NCBI GenBank assembly: GCA_017410265.1
Contig: JAFQRC010000003.1
Coordinates: 124,001 to 188,000, forward strand
Source: Ruminococcus sp.
Lineage (GTDB): Bacteria > Bacillota > Clostridia > Oscillospirales > Acutalibacteraceae
Reading direction: 5' to 3'
DNA length: 64,000 bases
Within the stretch, counting starts at the first letter, position 1. Each line of letters begins with the position of its first letter. This document shows positions 26,682 through 35,296 of this stretch, piece after piece. The notes below the pieces were generated by a model. The model saw only the letters and a program-made list of their open reading frames with translations, searched no databases and had not been told where the DNA came from. Position numbers and translations under genes: made by a program.

Positions 26682-29240
26682 ATGGCTGTTTTGAAAGTCA
26701 ATGGACAATTGTATACCGTTACCGAAAATGAAACGCTGATGAGATTTCTGCGCGATAGCCTGCGCCTTACTTCCGTTAAAGACGGTTGTTCACAGGGTGC
26801 GTGCGGCACTTGTACTGTGCTTGTTGACGGAAAGGTAGAAAAAGCGTGCCTATTCTCAGTCGAAAAATTTGACGGAAAGAGTATTCTCACTACCGAGGGA
26901 CTAAGCGATTACGAAAAACAGGTCTATTCCTACGCTTTTTCAGAGTGTGGTGCGGTACAGTGCGGTTTCTGTATTCCCGGTATGGTGCTGTGCGCTAAAG
27001 CTCTACTTGACACTAACCCCTGCCCAAGTAGAGAAGATGTTAAGAAAGCTATCAGAAACAATATCTGTCGTTGCACAGGATACAAGAAAATTATCGACGC
27101 GATTATGCTCGCAGGTGAGATTTTCCATGAGAAAAAAGCTGTCCCCGAAACTTCCTTCACAGGCCTTCTGGGCGAAAGTATGCACAGAGTTGACGCAGAA
27201 AGCAAAACTCTCGGCACAGCTATTTATGCCGACGACATTTATTTTGACAATATGATTTACGGCTCAGCACTCAGAAGTGAGTTCCCGCGTGCTAAAGTGC
27301 TGTCTATAGATACAACAGAAGCTCTAAAAATCGACGGCGTTGTAGCAATAGTTACAGCGAAAGACTTAGACGGAGCTAAAAAAATCGGTCATCTCAAAAA
27401 AGACTGGGATGTGCTGATTGCAGAAGGTGATATCACCCACTACTTAGGCGATTCTCTAGCTCTGGTTGCGGGAAAAACCAGAGAAATCGTCGAGCTTGCA
27501 AAAAAAGCTATAAAGGTAGAATATAAGGAGCTTCCCGCTGTTTTCTCACCACAAGAAGCACTAAAGGAAAATGCACCGCTTGTACACAAAGATGGTAACA
27601 TTCTCTGTAAAGAGCATTTAGTCAGGGGAAACGCGGACGAAGTTATCAAGAACAGCAGATATAAGGTCACCACTCACTACAGCGTGCCGTTTACTGACCA
27701 CGCTTTTATGGAGCCTGAATGTGCAGTTGCTGTGCCGGAAAATGATGGTGTGCATATTTTTAGCGGTGACCAGGGAATTTACCAGACCCAAAAAGAATGT
27801 GCCGAGGCACTCGGTCTGCCAATAGAAAAAATCAGAGTCAGTGCTGCTATGGTCGGCGGTGGCTTTGGCGGAAAAGAAGATATGAGCGTTCAGCATCACG
27901 CGGCGATTTTAGCGTACAAAACAGGGCTACCTGTCAAAGTAAAGCTGACTCGCGACGAAAGCCTGCTCGTTCATCCAAAGCGCCACGCTATGGAGATGGA
28001 TTTTACTACAGCGTGTGATGAAAACGGAAAGCTCACAGCAATGAAAGCTGTCATCACCTCTGACACAGGAGCGTATGCATCCCTTGGTGGTCCTGTACTA
28101 CAGCGTGCGTGTACCCACGCGGCTGGCCCATACAACTATCAGGTTATAGATATCTGTGGCCAAGCGGTTTACACTAACAACCCTCCTGCGGGAGCATTCC
28201 GCGGATTCGGTGTTACGCAAAGCTGTTTTGCAACTGAACAAAATATAAATCAGCTTTCAGAAATGGTGGGTATATCTCCGTTTGAAATGAGATATAAAAA
28301 CGCGCTCAGGCCAGGCGATATTCTTCCAAACGGACAGATTGCAGACAAGAGCACGGCACTTGTCGAAACGCTTGATGCTGTACATGACATATATGATAAA
28401 AATCCTGACTGCGGAATAGCCTGCGCTATCAAAAACAGTGGACTTGGTGTCGGTGTCCCTGACACCGGTCGTTGTAGAATTGAAGTGAAAAACTCAAAGG
28501 TTTATGTTCACTCGAGTGCCGCATGTATCGGTCAAGGCATGGGAACTGTTCAGGTACAAATGGTAGCTCAGAGCTCGGGTGTGGACATCAGCAAAATTGT
28601 TTATTGCACTCCTGATACAAGTGATTCTCCGAACGCAGGAAACACAACCGCATCAAGACAGACTCTGTTTACAGGAGAAGCAGCAGTCAGAGCTGCAAAA
28701 ATGCTCAAGGCGGATTTAGAAAAGCACGGCTCACTCGAAAAGCTAGAAGGCAAGGAATATCTCGGTGAATACACGGGAGTTACCGATAAAATCGGCTCAG
28801 ACAAAGAAAACCCGATAAGCCACATAGCGTACGGTTATGCTACACATCTTGTTATCTTAGATGACGAAAAAATGGTAAAAGAAGTAGTGGCGGCTCACGA
28901 TGTCGGCACACCCGTTAACCCAAAGGCTATTGAGGGACAAATCGAGGGTGGTGTTGTAATGAGCTTAGGCTACTCGCTCACTGAGGACTTCCCGCTTGAA
29001 AAAGGAAAGCCAAAGAAGAAACTTGGCACACTCGGACTTTTTCGAGCAGATAAAACCCCTGATGTTAAGTCAATCATAGTTTCAAAGCCTGACACAACAC
29101 TCGCGCATGGTGCGAAAGGCATCGGTGAAATCTGCTCTATCCCTACCCCTCCTGCCGTAGCACTCGCGTACTATAATCGTGATAAAAAGATACGCACTAA
29201 GCTTCCGCTAAGTAACACTCCATACCAAAAGAAAAGGTAA
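26682..29240 (+). CDS. xdh: Selenium-dependent xanthine dehydrogenase, fused FeS-molybdenum form
   Basis: 852 residues. Residues 1-150 are a complete 2x[2Fe-2S] domain (DGCSQGACGTCTV, QCGFCIPGMV, NICRCTGYKKI); from about 165 the hammerhead and molybdopterin domains follow (MVGGGFGGKEDMS, AGAFRGFGVTQSCFA, GQGMGTVQVQM, HGAKGIGEICSIPTPPAV). This fusion and length match the TIGR03311 selenium-dependent xanthine dehydrogenase group. It has no FAD domain, so electrons leave through another partner, possibly the FAD subunit at 22720-23601. Cotranscribed with mocA and ends at a strong terminator. Confidence 0.9.
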   Translation: MAVLKVNGQLYTVTENETLMRFLRDSLRLTSVKDGCSQGACGTCTVLVDGKVEKACLFSVEKFDGKSILTTEGLSDYEKQVYSYAFSECGAVQCGFCIPGMVLCAKALLDTNPCPSREDVKKAIRNNICRCTGYKKIIDAIMLAGEIFHEKKAVPETSFTGLLGESMHRVDAESKTLGTAIYADDIYFDNMIYGSALRSEFPRAKVLSIDTTEALKIDGVVAIVTAKDLDGAKKIGHLKKDWDVLIAEGDITHYLGDSLALVAGKTREIVELAKKAIKVEYKELPAVFSPQEALKENAPLVHKDGNILCKEHLVRGNADEVIKNSRYKVTTHYSVPFTDHAFMEPECAVAVPENDGVHIFSGDQGIYQTQKECAEALGLPIEKIRVSAAMVGGGFGGKEDMSVQHHAAILAYKTGLPVKVKLTRDESLLVHPKRHAMEMDFTTACDENGKLTAMKAVITSDTGAYASLGGPVLQRACTHAAGPYNYQVIDICGQAVYTNNPPAGAFRGFGVTQSCFATEQNINQLSEMVGISPFEMRYKNALRPGDILPNGQIADKSTALVETLDAVHDIYDKNPDCGIACAIKNSGLGVGVPDTGRCRIEVKNSKVYVHSSAACIGQGMGTVQVQMVAQSSGVDISKIVYCTPDTSDSPNAGNTTASRQTLFTGEAAVRAAKMLKADLEKHGSLEKLEGKEYLGEYTGVTDKIGSDKENPISHIAYGYATHLVILDDEKMVKEVVAAHDVGTPVNPKAIEGQIEGGVVMSLGYSLTEDFPLEKGKPKKKLGTLGLFRADKTPDVKSIIVSKPDTTLAHGAKGIGEICSIPTPPAVALAYYNRDKKIRTKLPLSNTPYQKKR

Positions 29241-29247
29241 TAACATA

Positions 29248-29273
29248 AAAAGGCGACCAACCGGTCGCCTTTT
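29248..29273. terminator. Bidirectional terminator
   Basis: An 11-bp perfect stem (AAAAGGCGACC and complement) with AACC loop between the convergent dehydrogenase and EamA transporter genes. Confidence 0.92.
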
Positions 29274-29274
29274 C

Positions 29275-30165
29275 TTATGCGTTAGTATTATTTTTAAACC
29301 ACAAAAGGTTATTTGAATAAAGAAAGCTGAGCACTGCCATTAGAACAATCACGACATAGCCGATAACGCTCAGCAAATCAGGTATCTGGTCAAAAATGAT
29401 AAAGCCGAGTCCCGCAGTAAAAATAATCTGCGAGAAATCGTAGACGGATATTTCCTTTGATGGAGCGTTTTTGTACGCTAAAGTTATCATAAACTGACCG
29501 ACCGCCGCAAAAGCGCCTGCTAATAACAGCATAGTAAACTGATAAAAATTCATCGGTTCAAAAGATATGACAGTCAACGGCAGACAAATCAAGGTGCTGA
29601 CAGAAGAGAAAAAGAACACTACATAGGCGCTGTGTTCTCCGTTTGTGGTAGCTTTTCTGACACAAGCGTACGCAAGCCCTGCGCACATTCCGCCCAAAAG
29701 CCCTACTAAAGATGGTAGAAGCTGAGCATTCATAAAAGTAGGCTTTATAACAAACAAACTTCCGACGAAAGCTCCGACTACCGCAAAGCCTTGCACAAAG
29801 CTCGGCTTTTCTTTCATAATAAAGAAAGAAAAAATAATCGCAAAAAATGGCGACATTTTATTAAGAATCGAAGCGTCACTCAGTAGCAGATGGTCAACTG
29901 CATAGAAGTTGCAGAACACTCCGAGCGCTCCCCCGAGTGTTCTCAGTATCAGCCACGGGAGATTTTTCTTTTTAGCGGGCAAGATGCTAATTTTATTCTT
30001 TATCAGAATCATAGATGCGATAACTGCGGCAACGAGATTTCTAAACAGCATTTTTTCCACGGTCGGCAAATCCCCGCTGAGCCTGACGAAGGTACTCATA
30101 AGCGCAAAGAAAAATGCTGAAGTTATCAGAAAAATTATAGCTTTATTCTTACTTTTTATATTCAT
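29275..30165 (-). CDS. EamA/DMT family membrane transporter
   Basis: 296 residues, ten predicted membrane helices in two five-helix EamA repeats; the first opens with AIIFLITSAFFFALMSTFV, and the second half has YACVRKATT after a glycine-rich helix. The family exports or imports metabolites such as amino acids, nucleosides or riboflavin; substrate unknown. Start set at ATG 30165, 8 bases from AGGAAG; the longer reading adds an unlikely hydrophilic stretch across the promoter. Confidence 0.88.
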   Translation of the reverse strand: MNIKSKNKAIIFLITSAFFFALMSTFVRLSGDLPTVEKMLFRNLVAAVIASMILIKNKISILPAKKKNLPWLILRTLGGALGVFCNFYAVDHLLLSDASILNKMSPFFAIIFSFFIMKEKPSFVQGFAVVGAFVGSLFVIKPTFMNAQLLPSLVGLLGGMCAGLAYACVRKATTNGEHSAYVVFFFSSVSTLICLPLTVISFEPMNFYQFTMLLLAGAFAAVGQFMITLAYKNAPSKEISVYDFSQIIFTAGLGFIIFDQIPDLLSVIGYVVIVLMAVLSFLYSNNLLWFKNNTNA

Positions 30166-30183
30166 AAAATCACTTCCTGCATT

Positions 30184-30227
30184 ATTATACACCCTATGTT
30201 TGAAAATTTCAAAAAATATGGTATAAT
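30184..30227. promoter_or_regulatory. Back-to-back promoters sharing a palindromic -35 region
   Basis: Rightward: TTGAAA (30200-30205), 16-base spacer, TATAAT (30222-30227) for the CDF gene. Leftward: TTGAAA (30212-30207), 17-base spacer, TATAAT (30189-30184) for the EamA gene. The two -35 boxes form the palindrome TTGAAAATTTCAA, so one bound protein could block both genes. Confidence 0.7.
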
Positions 30228-30255
30228 TTAGCAAGCTCATAAATGGAGGGGAAAT

Positions 30256-31416
30256 ATGATTTTACTACTCAAAAAACTTTTTATAAAAGATACGGGCGAC
30301 GAAGCTAAAAACCGTAGAGCGCTCGGTGTGCTTTGCAGCTCTGTAGGAATACTACTAAACATCATACTTTTTGGTATCAAATACTTCGCTGGTGTTATAA
30401 GCAATTCCATCGCTATCACAGCCGACGCTTTCAACAACTTAAGTGACGCAGGCTCATCTTTCATTTCGCTCATCGGGTTTAAATTCGCGGGTATGAAGCC
30501 TGACACAAAACACCCGTTTGGTCACGGAAGAATCGAATATCTCTCAGGACTGGGAATTTCGATAGCTATTATCGTAGTAGGCTTTGAACTTTTCACAACC
30601 TCAATTGATAAGATTTTTCATCCACAGGAAATGGATAGCAGCTTGCTAGCTATGGGCATTCTAGTTGTTTCGATATGCGTTAAGATGTATATGTTTTTCT
30701 ACAACCGCTCTATCGGAAAAAAGATTAATTCAGCAGGCATGAAAGCTACAGCTATGGACTGTGTTACTGATTCTATCGCAACTCTTGTAGTCCTTCTTTC
30801 GATGATATTCACACGATTTACGAACATCAACATTGATGGTTACTGTGGTATTCTCGTTTCACTTTTCATTCTTTACGCAGGTATAAACTCGGCAAAAGAA
30901 ACTTTAGCTCCGTTGCTTGGTACAAAGCCTGACGAAGAGCTTGTCGAAAAAGTTTACTCACTAGTAATGAGCTATGACAAAGTACATGGTATACACGATA
31001 TGGTTGTCCATGATTACGGTCCCGGCAGACAGCTGATTTCCCTCCACGCTGAGGTAGACGGCTCTGAAGACATCTACGAAATCCACGATGTTATTGACAC
31101 TATCGAAAAAGAGCTTTACGAAAAGCTTTCGGTAGAAACAACTATACATATGGACCCTATCGACATACACAACGAAAGCACCAAGCAGACCAAAGAGGAA
31201 GTTGCATCTCTTATAACAAAACTCCACAAAGATGCTACCATCCACGATTTCAGAATGGTGCCCGGAACTACTCACACAAATCTCATTTTCGATGTAGTCG
31301 TACCATTTGAGTTAAAACTCAGCGATGATGAAATCAAAGAAAAAGTTCAGCAAATCATCAAAGAAAGATGGGATAACTACTTTATTGTCCTCACTATTGA
31401 CAGAAGCTATGTATAA
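30256..31416 (+). CDS. Cation diffusion facilitator (CDF) metal exporter
   Basis: 386 residues. Six-helix CDF membrane domain with ITADAFNNLSDAG (metal site in helix 2, DxxxN-D form), KHPFGHGRIEY, and TAMDCVTDSIAT in helix 5; then a cytoplasmic ferredoxin-like domain with HDMVVHDYGPG and DPIDIHN that can bind metal between subunits. The C-terminal domain is extended by about 80 residues over short family members. Likely exports Mn, Zn or Fe(II) by proton exchange; helix 2 DxxxN is not decisive. Strong GGAGGGG site 7 bases before the ATG. Confidence 0.9.
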   Translation: MILLLKKLFIKDTGDEAKNRRALGVLCSSVGILLNIILFGIKYFAGVISNSIAITADAFNNLSDAGSSFISLIGFKFAGMKPDTKHPFGHGRIEYLSGLGISIAIIVVGFELFTTSIDKIFHPQEMDSSLLAMGILVVSICVKMYMFFYNRSIGKKINSAGMKATAMDCVTDSIATLVVLLSMIFTRFTNINIDGYCGILVSLFILYAGINSAKETLAPLLGTKPDEELVEKVYSLVMSYDKVHGIHDMVVHDYGPGRQLISLHAEVDGSEDIYEIHDVIDTIEKELYEKLSVETTIHMDPIDIHNESTKQTKEEVASLITKLHKDATIHDFRMVPGTTHTNLIFDVVVPFELKLSDDEIKEKVQQIIKERWDNYFIVLTIDRSYV

Positions 31417-31521
31417 GTAATTATCACAAAACATTCACTGCAAAATATTATGTACTATGGAATAAAAAACTCTTAACTGACAAGACTATTAGTACATTAA
31501 ATATATCGGAGTGAAAACAGC

Positions 31522-31869
31522 TTGAACATTAAGCGAGGAGATATTTACTACGCAGACTTAAGCCCTGTGGTCGGCTCGGAACAAGGCGGGGTTCGCCCTG
31601 TGCTCATCGTACAGAATGATGTCGGAAACCGATACTCTCCGACAGTAATCGCGGCGGCTATCACAAGTCAGCAAACAAAAGCAAATTTACCGACCCACAT
31701 AGCAATCGGCGCACAAAGCAGCGGTCTTGCTAAAGACAGCGTTGTGCTACTCGAACAGGTGCGTACTATAGACAAAAAGCGTCTGAAAGAAAAAATGGGG
31801 ACAATCGATGATAATTCTATGAGAGAAATAAACGAGGCGATTTCTGTATCATTCGGACTAGTTACATAG
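31522..31869 (+). CDS. mazF: MazF/PemK family endoribonuclease (NdoA type), no antitoxin beside it
   Basis: 115 residues. [20 protein letters not shown] then [10 protein letters not shown] (catalytic Arg) and AAITSQ (catalytic Thr), [11 protein letters not shown]: the complete chromosomal EndoA/MazF pattern. Cuts mRNA at short specific sequences. Start is TTG at 31522, 10 bases from CGGAGTG. The 105 bases before it contain no MazE/ribbon-helix-helix gene, and the gene upstream is a metal transporter. Ends in a strong terminator. Confidence 0.92.
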   Translation: MNIKRGDIYYADLSPVVGSEQGGVRPVLIVQNDVGNRYSPTVIAAAITSQQTKANLPTHIAIGAQSSGLAKDSVVLLEQVRTIDKKRLKEKMGTIDDNSMREINEAISVSFGLVT

Positions 31870-31880
31870 GTAACTAAAAC

Positions 31881-31908
31881 AGGCACTGAGCTATAAAACT
31901 CAGTGCCT
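31881..31908. terminator. Bidirectional terminator between mazF and metK
   Basis: A 10-bp perfect stem (AGGCACTGAG and complement) with 8-base loop, followed by a T-rich run on the plus strand; also 12 bases past the metK stop. Confidence 0.88.
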
Positions 31909-31920
31909 TTGTTTTTTGTA

Positions 31921-33102
31921 TTATTTTACAGCCTCGAGCAAGGCATCAACCTTGTCGATATTTTCCCAGGAAACAGAAAGTTCTTCTCTGCCCATATGGC
32001 CATATGCGGCTAATTCATAGTACTTGGTATCTGTGAGCTTGAGTTCACGGATAATAGCCGACGGACGGCAATCAAATACTTTCTTTACAGCATCTGCCAG
32101 AACTTCATCAGTGTAGTTTGAAGTACCGAAAGTTTCAACCATAACCGATACAGGAGTTGCTACACCGATAGCGTAAGCAAGCTGAACCTCGCACTTTTTA
32201 GCAAGCTTTGCAGCTACTATATTCTTAGCGATATAGCGTGCAAAGTAAGCAGCAGAACGGTCAACCTTTGTCGGGTCTTTGCCTGAGAAAGCACCGCCGC
32301 CGTGACGTGAATATCCGCCATATGTATCAACGATAATCTTTCTGCCTGTGAGTCCTGAGTCGCCAACAGGACCGCCGATAACAAAACGACCTGTAGGATT
32401 GATGAAGTATTTTGTGTTCTCGTCGAGTAAGTTCTCAGGCACGATAGGCTTGATAACATACTCTAAGATATCTGCTCTAATCTGCTCAAGAGTTACATCG
32501 TCATCGTGCTGAGTTGATACAACCACTGTGTCAACTCTCACTGCCTTATCACCATCGTATTCAACAGTAACCTGGGATTTGCCGTCAGGACGAAGATATG
32601 AAAGCGTGCCGTCTTCTCTGACCTCTTTTAATTTATATGATAACTTATGAGCAAGAAAAACAGGAAGTGGCATAAGCTCCTTAGTTTCATCACAAGCGAA
32701 GCCAAACATCATACCCTGGTCGCCTGCACCAATCTGGTTGTCGCTATCCTCTTCACCGTCTTTGAGCTCGTATGAGTTGTTAACTCCCATAGCGATATCA
32801 GGTGACTGCTTATCAAGTGCAATATCAACAGCACAGGTGTTGCCGTTGAAGCCACATTCGTCGTTGTCGTAGCCTGTGTCGCAAACTACTTTTCTTACTA
32901 TAGACTCAAAATCAACATCGGCATTTGTTGTAATCTCGCCCATAACATGAACGATACCTGTTGTAGCTGTTGTTTCGCATGCAACATGTGCGTTCTTATC
33001 CTGAGCTAAAATAGCATCGAGTATAGCATCGCTCACTCTGTCACAGAGCTTGTCAGGATGTCCGTGTGTTACTGATTCTGATGTAAATAAGCGCTTTGAC
33101 AT
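31921..33102 (-). CDS. metK: S-adenosylmethionine synthetase
   Basis: 393 residues, full length. [16 protein letters not shown] at the N terminus, [12 protein letters not shown] near 120, and the P-loop-like [19 protein letters not shown] near 265. Makes SAM from methionine and ATP. Its 5' leader is a SAM-I riboswitch with a terminator, so rising SAM shuts off its own synthesis. Confidence 0.98.
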   Translation of the reverse strand: MSKRLFTSESVTHGHPDKLCDRVSDAILDAILAQDKNAHVACETTATTGIVHVMGEITTNADVDFESIVRKVVCDTGYDNDECGFNGNTCAVDIALDKQSPDIAMGVNNSYELKDGEEDSDNQIGAGDQGMMFGFACDETKELMPLPVFLAHKLSYKLKEVREDGTLSYLRPDGKSQVTVEYDGDKAVRVDTVVVSTQHDDDVTLEQIRADILEYVIKPIVPENLLDENTKYFINPTGRFVIGGPVGDSGLTGRKIIVDTYGGYSRHGGGAFSGKDPTKVDRSAAYFARYIAKNIVAAKLAKKCEVQLAYAIGVATPVSVMVETFGTSNYTDEVLADAVKKVFDCRPSAIIRELKLTDTKYYELAAYGHMGREELSVSWENIDKVDALLEAVK

Positions 33103-33153
33103 ATAACCATTCCTTTTCTATATTTCTAATTCAGAATTAAATATTACAGCAAT

Positions 33154-33180
33154 AAAAAACCGCTCGGCTTCCCGAGCGGT
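33154..33180 (-). terminator. Riboswitch-controlled terminator of metK
   Basis: A 9-bp ACCGCTCGG stem with a GAAG loop followed by a run of T on the minus strand, placed between the SAM aptamer and the metK start. Confidence 0.9.
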
Positions 33181-33185
33181 AATAA

Positions 33186-33282
33186 ATCTCATCTCCCGGT
33201 TTAACCGCAGGATTTAGCACCTTACAAAAAGCAGGTTGCCGGACTTCACAGGGCCTGTCCCTCAGTCACTCTTGATAAGTAA
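33186..33282 (-). ncRNA. SAM-I (S-box) riboswitch aptamer
   Basis: Read on the minus strand, the conserved order is present: CTTATCAAGAGTGACTGAGGG, then CAGGCCCTGTGAAGTCCGGC, AACCTGC, GGTGCTAAATCCTGC and GAGATGAG. These are the kink-turn, core and P1 closing strands of the S-box. It lies 84 bases upstream of metK and just before a terminator hairpin, the normal layout of a transcription-off switch. Confidence 0.96.
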
Positions 33283-33301
33283 TATTTACTTGACCTTAGA
33301 T

Positions 33302-33330
33302 ATTAAAACACAAAGTGCGACAGATGTCAA
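33302..33330 (-). promoter_or_regulatory. metK riboswitch promoter
   Basis: Minus strand TTGACA (33330-33325), 17-base spacer, TTTAAT (33307-33302), about 20 bases ahead of the aptamer. Confidence 0.75.
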
Positions 33331-33350
33331 CACATTTTACATATATATTA

Positions 33351-33644
33351 TTAAGCAATTTCTTCAAGTGCACAGTCACAAGCTAAAGAGTGAGTTACTC
33401 TGTCTTCAACCTCAGCACGCTTACCGTTATTGAAACGGTCAACAGTACCAACGAGGTAACCTGTGATTCTTCTGATGCGCTCAAAAGGTACATTGTCGTA
33501 CGTGTACTTAACATCAACAAATTCGCCATCAACGGTGAAGTCGATAGTCTTGATATATTTGTCTGGATTAGCTTCCTTTAAATTTGCTACATAAATGTCG
33601 ATTTCCTGCTGTGAAAGTGTTCCGCCTGTTACGTTAATTTTCAT
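33351..33644 (-). CDS. Small protein resembling the C-terminal NRDD segment of anaerobic ribonucleotide reductase
   Basis: 97 residues. The segment FERIRRITGYLVGTVDRFNNGKRAEVEDRVTH (in pieces: RRITGYLVG, RFNNGKRAEVEDRV) resembles the tail found near the end of NrdD proteins, but the catalytic barrel, the zinc-binding cysteines and the glycyl radical loop are absent. The N-terminal half (VTGGTLSQQEIDIYVANLK) is unlike NrdD. Function unknown; it may be a stand-alone regulator or a partner of NrdD. AGAGGGG lies 7 bases before the ATG. Stands alone, 70 bases upstream of the metK switch. Confidence 0.7.
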   Translation of the reverse strand: MKINVTGGTLSQQEIDIYVANLKEANPDKYIKTIDFTVDGEFVDVKYTYDNVPFERIRRITGYLVGTVDRFNNGKRAEVEDRVTHSLACDCALEEIA

Positions 33645-33838
33645 TTCAAACCCCTCTTTATTGCTGATTTATATTTCTTTTAAAACACATTATTTAGGTG
33701 ACTGTGTTTATCTTACCACAATATATTGGGGTATTCAAGTAACAAACATATTATTTTGGTAACAATTTTTTAATCTTTAATTGCTATTAAGAATATAGCT
33801 GTTACGCTAAATTCCAAAGCGGAAATTTACGCCTATCT

Positions 33839-34348
33839 TCACTGTTTATAAAGCTCTAAAGAAAGCACTTTCGGCAAAATTATATACACCGCTAAAGCTG
33901 TAACCGTTCCGGTAATAATAGATGCCAGACCGAGTACAGAAAAATACGCAAACACAGTGCTGTCTGTAAAAGCAAAGGCAACTAAAATCTGACCCAGGTT
34001 ATGACAAAACGCACCGCCTACTCCGACTCCGACAAAACCGACCCGCTTCAGCTTGAGTAAAAGGTACATAGCCAACACACTAAGCACTCCACCGCACAAG
34101 CTCATCATAAACGCAGTGAAGCCTCGCATAAGCAGAGCAAAAACAGCCTTCACCATACAAACTACAAGTGCACAAGGGAGATTCATAGCGGATAAGGCAA
34201 ACATCGTAGCGATGTTTGACAGTCCTAGCTTCATTCCCGGTAGCACAAACGGCAAATCAGGCAAGGACATTTCTATATACGACAGCACGAGAGCCACCGC
34301 ACTCACCATAGCGGTCTGAGTTATTCTGTAAGTTGAAATCTTCTTCAT
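33839..34348 (-). CDS. Gx transporter / heptaprenyl diphosphate synthase component I family membrane protein
   Basis: 169 residues, five to six hydrophobic segments, many Gly-x repeats (VGFVGVGVGGAF), and the FVLPGMKLGLSNIATM motif typical of this family (PF07456). Most members are thought to be small S-component-like transporters. The gene directly upstream encodes a NusG domain II protein, a pairing widespread in Clostridia near electron transport and thiamine or flavin genes. Four bases separate the genes; the ribosome binding site GGGTGAG spans the upstream stop. Confidence 0.85.
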   Translation of the reverse strand: MKKISTYRITQTAMVSAVALVLSYIEMSLPDLPFVLPGMKLGLSNIATMFALSAMNLPCALVVCMVKAVFALLMRGFTAFMMSLCGGVLSVLAMYLLLKLKRVGFVGVGVGGAFCHNLGQILVAFAFTDSTVFAYFSVLGLASIITGTVTALAVYIILPKVLSLELYKQ

Positions 34349-34352
34349 ACAC

Positions 34353-34742
34353 TCACCCCACTACTGCGTCTAAATCGCTGTTACTGCTGTCTAAAGTGAC
34401 GGACACTTTAGCAGGCAGGCATACAATCGACTGAGATGCTCTCTTAATTTCTCCCGTATGCTCGCAGAGTTTATCAGGGCAGGAGGCTGACTCTACATAA
34501 ACGGAGGTGTTAGTCATAACAACTGTCACAGGGAATTCGCCTTCTACTTCAAAGCACTCTTTCTCATTCACCTGTGAAAGAGGCACTCTACGAACCACTT
34601 CTCCTCCCACTCTGACTACACAGGACAGTTCATCTGTTTTACTGTTAAGTTGTGAAACAAGTGCAACAACTGATATAACCACCGCAAAAAGTATGATGAA
34701 AATATCAGCAACAGCAAATAGCTTTCTATCTCTTTTTTTCAT
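34353..34742 (-). CDS. NusG domain II-containing membrane-anchored protein
   Basis: 129 residues: an N-terminal signal anchor (about 8-30, FAVADIFIILFAVVISVVAL) and an extracytoplasmic NusG_II-type beta domain with SASCPDKLCEHTGEIKRASQSIVCLP, including the two-cysteine CPDKLC pair. Family function unknown despite the NusG name. First gene of a two-gene operon with the Gx transporter. Confidence 0.88.
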   Translation of the reverse strand: MKKRDRKLFAVADIFIILFAVVISVVALVSQLNSKTDELSCVVRVGGEVVRRVPLSQVNEKECFEVEGEFPVTVVMTNTSVYVESASCPDKLCEHTGEIKRASQSIVCLPAKVSVTLDSSNSDLDAVVG

Positions 34743-34894
34743 AACTTTTACCTATATAAATAAATATAGAATAATATTAACACACTGCGACTCAAAAATC
34801 CACAGTAAATATCTACTGCATATGTAATAAATCAGAAATTTCTCTAATATTATTTAATATCTAACAAGCATTGTACAAGTTGAACAACCGGTAA

Positions 34895-34912
34895 GGTTAG
34901 CTAAAGCTAACT
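34895..34912. promoter_or_regulatory. feo palindrome 1
   Basis: GTTAGC-TAAA-GCTAAC, 35 bases upstream of the -35 box of the feoA promoter. Confidence 0.7.
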
Positions 34913-34946
34913 GTTAAGCAAAGCTCCGAAAATACTCGTCAAAGCG

Positions 34947-34975
34947 TTGACAAACTTTGTAAAATTTTGTATTAT
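34947..34975 (+). promoter_or_regulatory. feoA promoter
   Basis: Perfect TTGACA (34947-34952), 17-base spacer, TATTAT (34970-34975). Palindrome 2 begins 9 bases after the -10 box, over the expected transcription start. Confidence 0.8.
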
Positions 34976-34984
34976 ATATTCAAA

Positions 34985-35002
34985 GGTTAGCATAGACTAA
35001 CC
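34985..35002. promoter_or_regulatory. feo palindrome 2 (over the transcription start)
   Basis: GGTTAG-N6-CTAACC, same outer arms as the other copies with one inner base changed. Its place just after the -10 box suits a repressor site. Confidence 0.75.
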
Positions 35003-35019
35003 TGTTTTTTAGATGCTCT

Positions 35020-35037
35020 GGTTAGCCGTTGCTAACC
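35020..35037. promoter_or_regulatory. feo palindrome 3 (5' leader)
   Basis: GGTTAGC-CGTT-GCTAACC, perfect 7-base arms, 35 bases downstream of palindrome 2 (centre to centre) and 32 bases before the feoA ATG. Confidence 0.75.
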
Positions 35038-35069
35038 AACATTAAACTAATATATCAGGAGATTGAATT

Positions 35070-35291
35070 ATGAAAACTCTCAAAGACATAAAAGTAGGCG
35101 ACAGCACAACTGTTATTAAACTCAACGGTCAGGGTGCTGTTAAACGAAGAATAATGGATATGGGTATCACTAAGGGGGTAAAAATCGATGTGTGTAAGGT
35201 TGCACCATTCGGTGACCCTATCGAAATCACTGTAAGAGGCTACCAGCTTTCTCTTAGAAAAGCTGATGCTGAAATGATTGAGGTAGAATAA
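35070..35291 (+). CDS. feoA: Ferrous iron transport protein A
   Basis: 73 residues, SH3-like FeoA fold: MKTLKDIKVGDSTTVIKLNG start, RRIMDMGITKGVKIDV, APFGDPIEITVRGYQLSLRK. Small cytoplasmic partner of the FeoB transporter. Start has AGGAG 8 bases upstream. First gene of feoA-feoB-small Cys-rich protein, under a palindrome-rich promoter likely to respond to iron or a related metal. Confidence 0.96.
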   Translation: MKTLKDIKVGDSTTVIKLNGQGAVKRRIMDMGITKGVKIDVCKVAPFGDPIEITVRGYQLSLRKADAEMIEVE

Positions 35292-35296
35292 GCTAC

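Larger units (their letters stand above)
34743..35069. other. Intergenic regulatory region ahead of feoA
   Basis: 327 bases with no gene. It holds the feoA promoter (34947-34975) and three of four copies of a GTTAGC-N4-GCTAAC palindrome described below. The part from 34743 to 34890 is plain AT-rich DNA with the upstream side of the divergent NusG-II gene. Confidence 0.75.
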
